Assembly: GCA_965238025.1 (NCBI GenBank)
Contig: OZ250162.1
Coordinates: forward strand, 1,860,001 to 1,924,000
From: Pelagihabitans sp965238025
GTDB lineage: Bacteria; Bacteroidota; Bacteroidia; Flavobacteriales; Flavobacteriaceae
Direction: 5' to 3'
DNA: 64,000 nucleotides
Positions 54,481 through 61,529 of this stretch are shown piece by piece; the first letter of the stretch is position 1; every line of letters begins with the position of its first letter. Position numbers and translations under genes: made by a program. Under the pieces are notes generated by a model that had not been told where the DNA came from, did no database searches, and saw only the letters and a program-made list of their open reading frames with translations.

Positions 54481-54715
54481 AAAGAACATAAAAGTTTGGA
54501 CATGTATTAACAGTTCCAAACACCAAACACCCTTGCGCGAGCACTTCTTTCAATGCCCCTATTGCTGGGAAGAAATATCAATGTTAATGGATTCATCGGT
54601 AAATGAACAAACCTATATCGAGGATTGTGAGGTTTGCTGTAATCCTATTGAGGTGACTTCACGATTTATGAATAATGAATTAATTGGCCTTAGCATAAAT
54701 GAAATAGGTCAGTAG
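54470..54715 (+). CDS. CPXCG-type cysteine-rich small protein
   Basis: 81 codons from the ATG at 54470, which overlaps the TolC gene by 11 bases. Relatives usually start directly with x-EHFFQCPYCWEEISM, which corresponds here to an in-frame TTG at 54533; that shorter 60-codon reading is likely the true gene. Four cysteines (CPYC and CEVC) form a probable zinc ribbon, and YIEDCEVCCNPIEV is the family signature. Function unknown; possibly nucleic acid binding. Confidence 0.8.
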   Translation: MNFKKNIKVWTCINSSKHQTPLREHFFQCPYCWEEISMLMDSSVNEQTYIEDCEVCCNPIEVTSRFMNNELIGLSINEIGQ

Positions 54716-54742
54716 GTTTAAGGAGTTATACTGGAGAATAAA

Positions 54743-54777
54743 AAATGGGACAGACTTGATGAGGGTCTGTCCCATTT
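54743..54777 (-). terminator. Terminator ending the minus-strand small-ORF cluster
   Basis: AAATGGGACAGAC and GTCTGTCCCATTT form a perfect 13-base stem with a 9-base loop. On the minus strand the stem is followed by TT, extending a T6 run, and on the plus strand only by CTC, so it mainly stops minus-strand transcription. It begins 24 bases after the last small ORF (stop at 54801). It may also help end the plus-strand efflux operon. Confidence 0.85.
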
Positions 54778-54800
54778 CTCGTATCAACTAAACTAAATAC

Positions 54801-54956
54801 TTATGCAAGATGGGGTCTTGGTGCTGTCCAACGGATTTTCTTGCTGGCCTTTAATACTGCAAGGAAAATGAGTTTTCTTGATTCCGATGGATATTGATTG
54901 ATGATTGATCTCATGATTTCTAGATTTTTAAAAGTTGTTTTTTGTTTGTTGGTCAT
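54801..54956 (-). CDS. Putative small basic protein, 51 codons
   Basis: Minus-strand ORF, MTNKQKTTFKNLEIM at the start and KASKKIRWTAPRPHLA at the end. It has a helical-looking centre (RSIINQYPSESRKLIFLAVLK) and no Cys. It is the last reading frame before the minus-strand terminator at 54743-54777, which supports transcription in this direction. It overlaps the ORF at 54928-55035 by 29 bases in another frame; only one of the two may be real, or they may be translationally coupled. No paralogue in the window and no family I recognise. Coding evidence is weaker than for the 37-codon array. Confidence 0.45.
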   Translation of the reverse strand: MTNKQKTTFKNLEIMRSIINQYPSESRKLIFLAVLKASKKIRWTAPRPHLA

Positions 54957-55035
54957 ATAACCTGTCGGTAGTCCAACCAGTTCCTATTTTAAAATATATT
55001 CTAGGACGTCTTAAATATTGCGGCAAAGCTTTCAT
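54928..55035 (-). CDS. Putative small basic protein, 35 codons
   Basis: Minus-strand ORF starting MKALPQYLRRPRIYFK and ending TKNNF. The first three residues match the MKA start of the 37-codon family upstream, but the rest does not align. Basic, aromatic, without Cys. It lies 30 bases after the stop of the first 37-codon ORF and overlaps the next ORF by 29 bases. Being within the same presumed transcript is the only support; treat as tentative. Confidence 0.35.
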   Translation of the reverse strand: MKALPQYLRRPRIYFKIGTGWTTDRLYDQQTKNNF

Positions 55036-55065
55036 GATGATGTTGTTTTATACGCTGTGATTAAA

Positions 55066-55179
55066 TTAGCGGTTAAAGTTCCTATACTGTGCCCACTGTG
55101 CTCTTTTGGTACTTCTGAAGGACGAAAAATATTGCCCTGTTTTAGATTCTGTTGCTGTTCTGCTTTTTGATGCTTTCAT
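55066..55179 (-). CDS. Small basic protein of a 37-codon tandem family, copy 1
   Basis: 37 codons: MKASKSRTATESKTGQYF at the start, KRAQWAQYRNFNR at the end. It shares 28 of 37 residues with both other copies; 12 of the shared positions use different synonymous codons between copies (for example the Ala after Trp is GCA, GCC or GCT), a strong sign of selection on the protein. The leader just before the ATG (A-rich, ending GAAAATC) is also conserved between copies. The protein is basic, without Cys, signal peptide or membrane segment. Function and family unknown; a nucleic-acid- or ribosome-binding role would fit the composition but is a guess. Confidence 0.7.
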   Translation of the reverse strand: MKASKSRTATESKTGQYFSSFRSTKRAQWAQYRNFNR

Positions 55180-55196
55180 GATTTTCGTTTTTTTAC

Positions 55197-55218
55197 CCTG
55201 CCCCAAACATAGGGCAGG
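55197..55218 (-). promoter_or_regulatory. Hairpin enclosing a TAnnTTTG box upstream of copy 1
   Basis: On the minus strand CCTGCCC, an 8-base loop TATGTTTG and GGGCAGG. The loop is an exact -7 promoter match (55211-55204), 24 bases before the copy-1 ATG. It could be a promoter with an overlapping operator, or an RNA hairpin between copies 2 and 1. Confidence 0.45.
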
Positions 55219-55246
55219 ATGTGATTGATGATTTTTTCTGCCGTGA

Positions 55247-55360
55247 TTAGCGGTTAAAGTTTCTGTATTGGGCCCATTGTGCCCTTTTACTGTTTCTTAG
55301 GAATGAAAAATATTGTCCTGTTTTTGATTCTGTTACTGTTCTACTGTTAGATGCTTTCAT
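55247..55360 (-). CDS. Small basic protein of a 37-codon tandem family, copy 2
   Basis: 37 codons: MKASNSRTVTESKTGQYF at the start, KRAQWAQYRNFNR at the end. Aligned without gaps to copies 1 and 3. Most differences cluster at residues 20-24 and single positions 5, 6, 9 and 32. An in-frame upstream ATG at 55438 would add 26 residues not shared by the other copies, so the internal ATG at 55360 was chosen. The intergenic distance to copy 1 is 67 bases and to copy 3 is 127 bases; these spacers are not similar except for ~20 bases before each ATG. Confidence 0.75.
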   Translation of the reverse strand: MKASNSRTVTESKTGQYFSFLRNSKRAQWAQYRNFNR

Positions 55361-55487
55361 GATATTATGTTTTTTGTTATTTAATGATGGTACAAATATG
55401 CTTTGCTTTGGCTCGGAATGAAAATCGTTCTTACCCAACCGTAATTTTTATGGACCGAATTGTTATGATTTCGAATCCAAACAATTT

Positions 55488-55601
55488 TTAGCGGTTAAAA
55501 TTTCTGCGCTGAGCCCATTGTGCCCTTTTACTGTTTTTGAACGTTGAAAAATACTGTCCCGTTTTTGATTCTGTACTTGTTCTGTAGTTAGATGCTTTCA
55601 T
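55488..55601 (-). CDS. Small basic protein of a 37-codon tandem family, copy 3
   Basis: 37 codons: MKASNYRTSTESKTGQYF at the start, KRAQWAQRRNFNR at the end. It is the first copy in the direction of transcription, so any promoter for the array probably lies in the 411-base gap to its right. The most divergent copy in residues 6, 9 and 32, yet it keeps TESKTGQYFS and KRAQWAQ intact. Same composition and absence of known domains as the other copies. Confidence 0.72.
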   Translation of the reverse strand: MKASNYRTSTESKTGQYFSTFKNSKRAQWAQRRNFNR

Positions 55602-56012
55602 GATTTCTATGTTTTTTAGTGTTGTTTTTAAATTGACCTACAACTAATAGACGAGAGAAAATCTACTTTGTTACAGTACTATGTATAAAAAGGTACTATT
55701 TTATAGAACATTTAACAGTTATGGGGGAGTGGCAATCATCAATTTTAATTTAATATATTGAAAATCAACATATTGAATTAATATCGTATCATTGATGGCT
55801 TTCATACTAAAGACTATGGTTTTTTTAAAAGGTTACACTAAATTGATTTTTTTTAATAAATGTTGACGGGATTGATATCTTTATAAGTTAGTCTTAGGGC
55901 TCTTTTTTACGGATACAAAACTGAACATAGAAGAACCTTTCCAGTAACAGTTCTATACTTTAATTACATACATTTGACGGGATTACGAATTGAGAATCTG
56001 TAAAGCAAAATC
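55602..56012. other. Divergent intergenic region between small-ORF array and cyclase gene
   Basis: 411 AT-rich bases without a credible ORF on either strand. Plus-strand TACATTTG at 55969-55976 is a -7 match 37 bases before the cyclase start, though no TTG was found at the proper distance. The 11-base sequence TTGACGGGATT occurs twice, at 55863-55873 and 55974-55984, the second overlapping that -7 box. No clear promoter for the minus-strand array was recognised. Confidence 0.5.
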
Positions 56013-57056
56013 GTGAATTTTAGGAATAAACGTAGGTGGAGAATAATAGGTACATATAGCGTTGGATGGACCCTGGCCCTTATATTCTTAACCATTGTAA
56101 GAGGCGTTGGAGCAACGGAAGATGGCGCGATAGATATAGAATTATCTACAAGTTTGTTATATGCTTTTGTAATAGGCCCGTTTTTCGGAGGTATTTCCGG
56201 ATATGCGCAGATAGTAACGGTTGAACGGTTTTATAAAAGAACGTCGGCACGAAAACTACTTTTTATCCGACTTTCGATTTCATTTTTTTTCCTTATTGCC
56301 TTGGTCATAGTTTCATATCTGGTTGTACCACCAATTCTAGGTATCGATATTAGTTTGTCAGATTTCGTTTTCGATAAAGGCAGTTTCCCTATTTACTTCT
56401 ATATTTTGACGATAGATATTTTTATGGCTGCGCTGTGGCAGGTAAACCAGATGCTTGGGGGAAATAATTTGTGGAAAATATTACAGGGGAAATTTTATGA
56501 ACCCCGTGAGGAAAACCGGATTTTTATGTTTCTCGATTTAAAGGATTCCACCGAACATGCCGAAAATTTAGGGCACATCAAATACAGCAGGCTCATTCAA
56601 GATTGTTTTAATGATTTAGGGGTGGTGATTGAAAACGAAGCGGAAATTTACCAATATGTGGGCGACGAAGCGGTTCTAACTTGGGAATCACCACGCGGGA
56701 TTAGAAATCAAAATTGCATACATGCCTTTTACAGTTTTAAAAATCAGCTACAAAAAAAACAGAAATATTACCACGAAAATTACAATTGCATGCCTTTTTT
56801 TAAGGCTGGGCTCAATGAAGGGATCGTTACGGTGACCGAGGTAGGAAAATATAAGAAGGAAATTGCCTATCATGGAGACACAATCAATACAGCGGCGAGA
56901 ATACAAGGCAAATGCAATGAATTTGGTCACGAGTTGCTTATTTCCGAAAATTTAAAGAGGAAAGTAGAAAACAGCCCTATTGAATTTAAGCTACTGGGGA
57001 ATATACCGTTGAAGGGTAAAGAAAAAGAAATGGGGATTTTTGCGGTACGTTTATAG
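56013..57056 (+). CDS. Membrane-anchored class III adenylate/guanylate cyclase
   Basis: 347 codons from a GTG start. Four or five hydrophobic helices (about residues 13-32, 48-66, 83-107, 125-145) precede a class III cyclase catalytic domain (~168-347). Metal-binding Asp residues are in FMFLDLKDST and YVGDEAVLTW, and the transition-state Asn/Arg motif is HGDTINTAARIQGK. It converts ATP or GTP to a cyclic nucleotide; the nucleotide choice cannot be decided from the sequence. It is monocistronic, flanked on both sides by minus-strand small-ORF arrays, and followed by a terminator that works for both strands. Confidence 0.88.
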   Translation: MNFRNKRRWRIIGTYSVGWTLALIFLTIVRGVGATEDGAIDIELSTSLLYAFVIGPFFGGISGYAQIVTVERFYKRTSARKLLFIRLSISFFFLIALVIVSYLVVPPILGIDISLSDFVFDKGSFPIYFYILTIDIFMAALWQVNQMLGGNNLWKILQGKFYEPREENRIFMFLDLKDSTEHAENLGHIKYSRLIQDCFNDLGVVIENEAEIYQYVGDEAVLTWESPRGIRNQNCIHAFYSFKNQLQKKQKYYHENYNCMPFFKAGLNEGIVTVTEVGKYKKEIAYHGDTINTAARIQGKCNEFGHELLISENLKRKVENSPIEFKLLGNIPLKGKEKEMGIFAVRL

Positions 57057-57090
57057 CTCTGTCGTCGGCAATAAAATGTGATATTAAACA

Positions 57091-57118
57091 AAAAAAGGGG
57101 GCTTTTGCCCCCTTTTTT
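57091..57118. terminator. Bidirectional terminator between cyclase and 40-codon ORF
   Basis: A6-GGGGGC, loop TTTT, GCCCCC-T6. Symmetric A- and T-runs allow function on both strands: it lies 34 bases after the cyclase stop and 12 bases after the stop of the minus-strand small gene at 57131. Confidence 0.93.
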
Positions 57119-57130
57119 AAATTCTTAATC

Positions 57131-57253
57131 TTAAGAAAACCGTATTAGTTTTAATCCGGTATGCCTTCTGTGATTTTTCCAGCTTTCATGGCGAGTCAAT
57201 GACCTATCAATACCTGTGCTGTTCGTACTGGGTTGTTTCTTTGTATGTTTCAT
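57131..57253 (-). CDS. Small basic protein of a 40-codon duplicated family, copy 1
   Basis: 40 codons: MKHTKKQPSTNSTGIDR at the start, WKNHRRHTGLKLIRFS at the end. 34 of 40 residues match the second copy at 57510; differences are at 8, 9, 10, 13, 14 and 24, and seven shared residues use different synonymous codons. The last third is identical even at the nucleotide level. Basic and His/Arg-rich, without Cys, signal or membrane segment. It has its own terminator immediately downstream. I do not recognise the family. Confidence 0.72.
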   Translation of the reverse strand: MKHTKKQPSTNSTGIDRSLTRHESWKNHRRHTGLKLIRFS

Positions 57254-57462
57254 TTTTTAATTCTTTATCTACTTGTTGTGATGAATGCAATAGGCACCCT
57301 TATCTACACAACCTATTAGACGAATGAATACCAGAATAGTTACTTCGTTAAGATAAGTTTAACGCGCTCGTAAAGCCTACTGAATGGGCGATTCGGGCGA
57401 TTTTAATACCCCTAGGAGGAAAGGGCTTCTTTTTAAGATAAAATTGAAAGTAGTCATCAATA

Positions 57463-57487
57463 AAAAAGGGGCAAAAATGCCCCTTTA
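57463..57487 (-). terminator. Terminator after the second 40-codon ORF
   Basis: AAAAAAGGGGC, loop AAAAAT, GCCCTTT. On the minus strand the stem is followed by CTTTTTT. It lies 23 bases after the stop of the ORF at 57510. The 209 bases between this hairpin and the copy-1 start (57254-57462) show no ORF and presumably hold the copy-1 promoter. Confidence 0.75.
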
Positions 57488-57509
57488 TTTCTTTTGGTCA
57501 TTGATTACT

Positions 57510-57632
57510 TTAGGAAAACCGTATTAGTTTTAATCCGGTATGCCTTCTGTGATTTTTCCAATTCTCATGACGGGTCAACGACCTGTCTATAAGGGAGCTG
57601 TTTGAATTTTGTTGTTTCTTTGTATGTTTCAT
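57510..57632 (-). CDS. Small basic protein of a 40-codon duplicated family, copy 2
   Basis: 40 codons: MKHTKKQQNSNSSLIDR at the start, WKNHRRHTGLKLIRFS at the end. The ATG at 57632 was chosen because it matches copy 1 exactly; an in-frame upstream start (57713) adds 27 Cys-containing residues absent from copy 1. A minus-strand TAACTTTG at 57718-57711, an exact -7 match, is 78 bases upstream. The gene lies 237 bases after the icmF stop on the same strand and has its own terminator, so it is probably an independent unit. Confidence 0.75.
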   Translation of the reverse strand: MKHTKKQQNSNSSLIDRSLTRHENWKNHRRHTGLKLIRFS

Positions 57633-57869
57633 TTTTACTTTTTTTAATTCGCTCTTAAGGGGACAAGGGCACCAAACAATGGCAAAACCACTTGACTTCA
57701 AGTTAGAGCACAAAGTTACAACTTTAAGAGGGGGTTTGCATGCTGTATGCCCTTATAAAATGGGCGTTTATCGATATTTCGCTCTGTTGAATTATTTACT
57801 AAAAATTTTGTCAAAAGCTCAAAAAGTAACTGCCAGATCAACGATTTTTTTGGTTTTCCGTATGTCTTA

Positions 57870-60800
57870 TTACATATTTCGTCTGTACTGCCCACCAACT
57901 TCAAAAAGCGCATTGGTAATCTGTCCTAATGAACAATATTTACATACCTCCATCAAGGACTCGAAAATATTCTGATTTTGGATAGCATCATGCTGCAATT
58001 TCTTCAATAGTTCATCGGTATTGTTTCCTTTATGAAGCTGCTCGAGGGTGTTGATCTGAAACTGCTTTTCCTCCTCTGTAGCTCGAATAACCTCAGAAGG
58101 GATGATAGTGGGCGACCCTTTGCTACTCAAAAAGGTATTTACCCCAATAATGGGGAACTTACCAGTATGTTTTAAGGTCTCATAGTAGAGACTCTCCTCT
58201 TGTATTTTATTACGTTGGTACATAGTCTCCATAGCTCCTAAGACCCCGCCGCGCTCGGTTATCCTATCAAATTCCAATAAAACGGCCTCTTCTACAAGAT
58301 GCGTAAGTTCTTCTATAATAAAGGATCCCTGTAAGGGGTTTTCGTTTTTTGTAAGCCCTAACTCCTTATTGATAATCAATTGAATTGCCATGGCGCGCCG
58401 TACCGAATCCTCTGTAGGAGTGGTTATAGCCTCATCATAGGCATTGGTATGTAATGAATTGCAATTATCATAAATCGCGTACAGCGCTTGCAACGTAGTT
58501 CGTATATCATTAAAATCAATTTCCTGCGCATGCAAACTACGTCCCGAGGTCTGTATATGGTACTTTAACATTTGCGCCCTAGGGTTGGCTTCGTATTTAT
58601 TTTTCAATGCCTTTGCCCATATTCTTCTGGCCACCCGACCAATTACCGCATATTCAGGGTCGATACCGTTCGAAAAGAAAAAGGAGAGATTAGGCCCAAA
58701 GTCATTAATATCCATTCCACGCGACAAATAGTACTCTACATACGTAAACCCGTTAGACAGGGTCAATGCCAGTTGCGTAATCGGATTAGCCCCCGCCTCC
58801 GCTATATGATATCCTGAAATAGAAACCGAATAAAAGTTTCGCACATTATTTTCTATAAAATATTCTTGTACATCGCCCATGAGTCGTAGGGCGAACTCAG
58901 TAGAAAAAATACAGGTATTTTGTGCCTGATCTTCCTTCAGGATATCAGCTTGTACCGTCCCTCTTACCTGCGACAGGGTTTTTGTTTTGATTTGTTGGTA
59001 GGTAGCGGCATTAAGCACTTGGTCACCCGTAACACCTAAAAGCATCAGCCCCAAGCCCTCATTTCCTTCTGGTAGCGTGCCATTGTAAGTTGGGCGATCC
59101 ACGCCTTTATTTTTATATATTTTATTAATCTTGGCCGATACCTCTTTTTCAAGTCCATTTTCCTTGATATACAACTCACATTGCTGATCAATGGCCGCAT
59201 TCATAAAGAACCCTAATAGCATGGGAGCAGGACCGTTGATGGTCATACTCACAGAGGTCATTTCATCAACTAGATTAAAGCCTGAATACAATTTTTTCGC
59301 ATCATCCAAACAGCAGATACTTACTCCGGCATTCCCGATTTTTCCATAAATATCAGGTCTATGGTCGGGGTCGGCACCGTATAAGGTAACGCTGTCAAAG
59401 GCAGTAGATAGTCTTTTTGCTGGCAAGTCCATACTTAGGTAGTGGAAACGTTTATTGGTACGCTCAGGACCACCTTCTCCAGCAAACATGCGAGCAGGAT
59501 CCTCGCCCGTCCGTTTAAAGGGGTAGAGGCCGGCGGTGTACGGAAATTCACCAGGCACATTTTCCTGAAATACCCAATTCAAAATATCTCCCCAAGCCTG
59601 ATATTTTGGCAATGCTACTTTTGGAATATCCGATTGTGAGAGCGACTTGGAATGCGTTTCAATATTGATTTCATTGCCGCGGACTTTAAAAACATAGATA
59701 GGTTGTTTATAGCTATTTGTCTTAGTTTCCCAATTCGTTATGATTTCCCAGTTGTAGGGGTCGAGATTAAGTTTTACCCTATCGAACTCCGCAATAAGGA
59801 GCCTAATAAAATCCTTGTTTTCTTCACTGACTGCATTGATCGATTCGGAGTTGATTCCTGATTTGTCTAATAGGGGAGAGGTTTCTAAAACCGAGCCCAA
59901 CGTTTTATAAATCCCAAATAAGCTTTGGGCTACGGCTGCCTGTTCCTCCGATTTTTTATCGTAAGCCCGATTATTTTCTGCAATTTCCGATAGATACCGT
60001 GTTCTCGCAGGCGGAATTATAAAAATTGCCTTGCTCATTTCCTTTGAAAGCTCCATTGACGACTTAAAGTCTGCTGCTGTGCTTTCAGCAATTTTGCCCA
60101 TAACCGCCTTATAAAGCGTATTCATTCCAGGGTCATTGAATTGCGATGCAATGGTACCATAAACCGGTAACTTCTCTTGCGGAACGTCCCAGAGATTATT
60201 GTTGCGCATGTACTGTTTTTTTACAGCTTTTACGGCATCAAGAGCCCCTCGCTTATCAAACTTGTTAACAGCCACCAAATCGGCAAAATCCAGCATATCT
60301 ATTTTCTCCAATTGTGTTGCAGCACCAAACTCCGGTGTCATTACATATAAAGAGACATCGCTATGTTCAATAATCTCGGTATCGCTTTGCCCAATCCCTG
60401 AGGTTTCTAAAATAATAAGATCAAAGGCCGCCGCCTTTAAGACTTGAACAGCTTCGTTTACATACTTAGACAAGGCCAAATTAGATTGTCGTGTTGCCAG
60501 GCTACGCATATACACCCTTGGGTTGTTTATGGCATTCATACGGATCCGATCCCCGAGCAAAGCACCGCCTGTTTTTCTTTTGGAAGGGTCTACAGAAACC
60601 AGGCCTACGGTTTTTTCAGGAAAATCGATTAAAAAACGCCTTACCAATTCATCTACCAAAGATGATTTTCCCGAACCTCCAGTTCCCGTAATTCCCAAAA
60701 CTGGAATAGTGCTTTTTTTGTTATCCAAATGAATTTTATCGAGAACATCTTTTGCTACTTCTGGAAAATTCTCGGCGGCGGATATTAATCTGGCGATGAC

Positions 60801-61292
60801 CTTGGCGTCCTTGGATTTTAAATTTTTGTATTCCCCGTTTAGGGATGCACCTATGGCTACATCCGATTTTTCGACCAAATCATTGATCATTCCCTGCAAT
60901 CCCATTTCCCTGCCATCATCTGGGGAGTATAAGCGGGTGATTCCATAGGCCATCAACTCCTTGATTTCCTCGGGAAGAATTACACCACCACCACCACCAA
61001 ATATTTTTATGTCTTCCCTTCCTTGCTCCTTTAGAAGGTCGTACATATACTTAAAATACTCATTATGACCGCCTTGATATGAAGTGATACAAATGGCATT
61101 TACATCTTCCTGAATAGCAGTATTCACAACTTCCTCGACGCTTCGATCATGCCCTAGATGTATAACCTCGACACCTGTTGACTGAATGATACGACGCATA
61201 ATGTTGATTGAGGCATCGTGCCCGTCAAACAGGGAAGCCGCCGTTACAATCCGGATTTTATGCTTAGGTAAATATGGTTTTACTTGTTTCAT
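57870..61292 (-). CDS. icmF: GTPase-fused isobutyryl-CoA mutase (IcmF)
   Basis: 1140 codons, three parts fused: an N-terminal B12-binding domain (~12-145; cobalamin-binding block LFDGHDASIN with His25), a MeaB-like G-protein chaperone (~190-420; Walker A GTGGSGKS at 203-210, NKFD at 343-346) and a C-terminal acyl-CoA mutase TIM barrel (~540-1140). Substrate-pocket residues fit IcmF rather than methylmalonyl-CoA mutase: Phe603 in RMFAGEGG and Gln791 in DQAQNTCIFSTEF replace the Tyr and Arg of methylmalonyl enzymes. It interconverts isobutyryl-CoA and butyryl-CoA and may also act on isovaleryl/pivalyl-CoA. The G domain loads adenosylcobalamin. Gene stands alone on the minus strand; the thioesterase gene is divergent. 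Confidence 0.93.
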   Translation of the reverse strand: MKQVKPYLPKHKIRIVTAASLFDGHDASINIMRRIIQSTGVEVIHLGHDRSVEEVVNTAIQEDVNAICITSYQGGHNEYFKYMYDLLKEQGREDIKIFGGGGGVILPEEIKELMAYGITRLYSPDDGREMGLQGMINDLVEKSDVAIGASLNGEYKNLKSKDAKVIARLISAAENFPEVAKDVLDKIHLDNKKSTIPVLGITGTGGSGKSSLVDELVRRFLIDFPEKTVGLVSVDPSKRKTGGALLGDRIRMNAINNPRVYMRSLATRQSNLALSKYVNEAVQVLKAAAFDLIILETSGIGQSDTEIIEHSDVSLYVMTPEFGAATQLEKIDMLDFADLVAVNKFDKRGALDAVKAVKKQYMRNNNLWDVPQEKLPVYGTIASQFNDPGMNTLYKAVMGKIAESTAADFKSSMELSKEMSKAIFIIPPARTRYLSEIAENNRAYDKKSEEQAAVAQSLFGIYKTLGSVLETSPLLDKSGINSESINAVSEENKDFIRLLIAEFDRVKLNLDPYNWEIITNWETKTNSYKQPIYVFKVRGNEINIETHSKSLSQSDIPKVALPKYQAWGDILNWVFQENVPGEFPYTAGLYPFKRTGEDPARMFAGEGGPERTNKRFHYLSMDLPAKRLSTAFDSVTLYGADPDHRPDIYGKIGNAGVSICCLDDAKKLYSGFNLVDEMTSVSMTINGPAPMLLGFFMNAAIDQQCELYIKENGLEKEVSAKINKIYKNKGVDRPTYNGTLPEGNEGLGLMLLGVTGDQVLNAATYQQIKTKTLSQVRGTVQADILKEDQAQNTCIFSTEFALRLMGDVQEYFIENNVRNFYSVSISGYHIAEAGANPITQLALTLSNGFTYVEYYLSRGMDINDFGPNLSFFFSNGIDPEYAVIGRVARRIWAKALKNKYEANPRAQMLKYHIQTSGRSLHAQEIDFNDIRTTLQALYAIYDNCNSLHTNAYDEAITTPTEDSVRRAMAIQLIINKELGLTKNENPLQGSFIIEELTHLVEEAVLLEFDRITERGGVLGAMETMYQRNKIQEESLYYETLKHTGKFPIIGVNTFLSSKGSPTIIPSEVIRATEEEKQFQINTLEQLHKGNNTDELLKKLQHDAIQNQNIFESLMEVCKYCSLGQITNALFEVGGQYRRNM

Positions 61293-61529
61293 AGGTCATA
61301 ATTTAAGTAAAATAAACGGTACCAATTTGAATGTTTTTCAATTAGGGTTTTGGTGAATTGGTAAAATATATTTTCTAAGCAGCAAAATTAAAATATTGGC
61401 CTGACATCCGACACAGAAAAGCATGCTATTTAGTAAAAAACAATAGGATTGGAAATGGTAAATTTTTAATCAAGAAATTTCATTGCATATCCAAACACAG
61501 CTCTGACAAATATTCATTAAAATTGCAGC

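Noticed and set aside
55066..55601. Possible CRISPR-like or non-coding tandem repeat
   Set aside because: Units are 114 bases and coding; differences are mostly synonymous, spacers differ in length, and no short identical repeat with regular spacers exists.
57679..57975. 98-codon plus-strand reading frame next to icmF
   Set aside because: It overlaps the icmF 3' end in antisense, has no family features, and covers the leader of the 40-codon gene.
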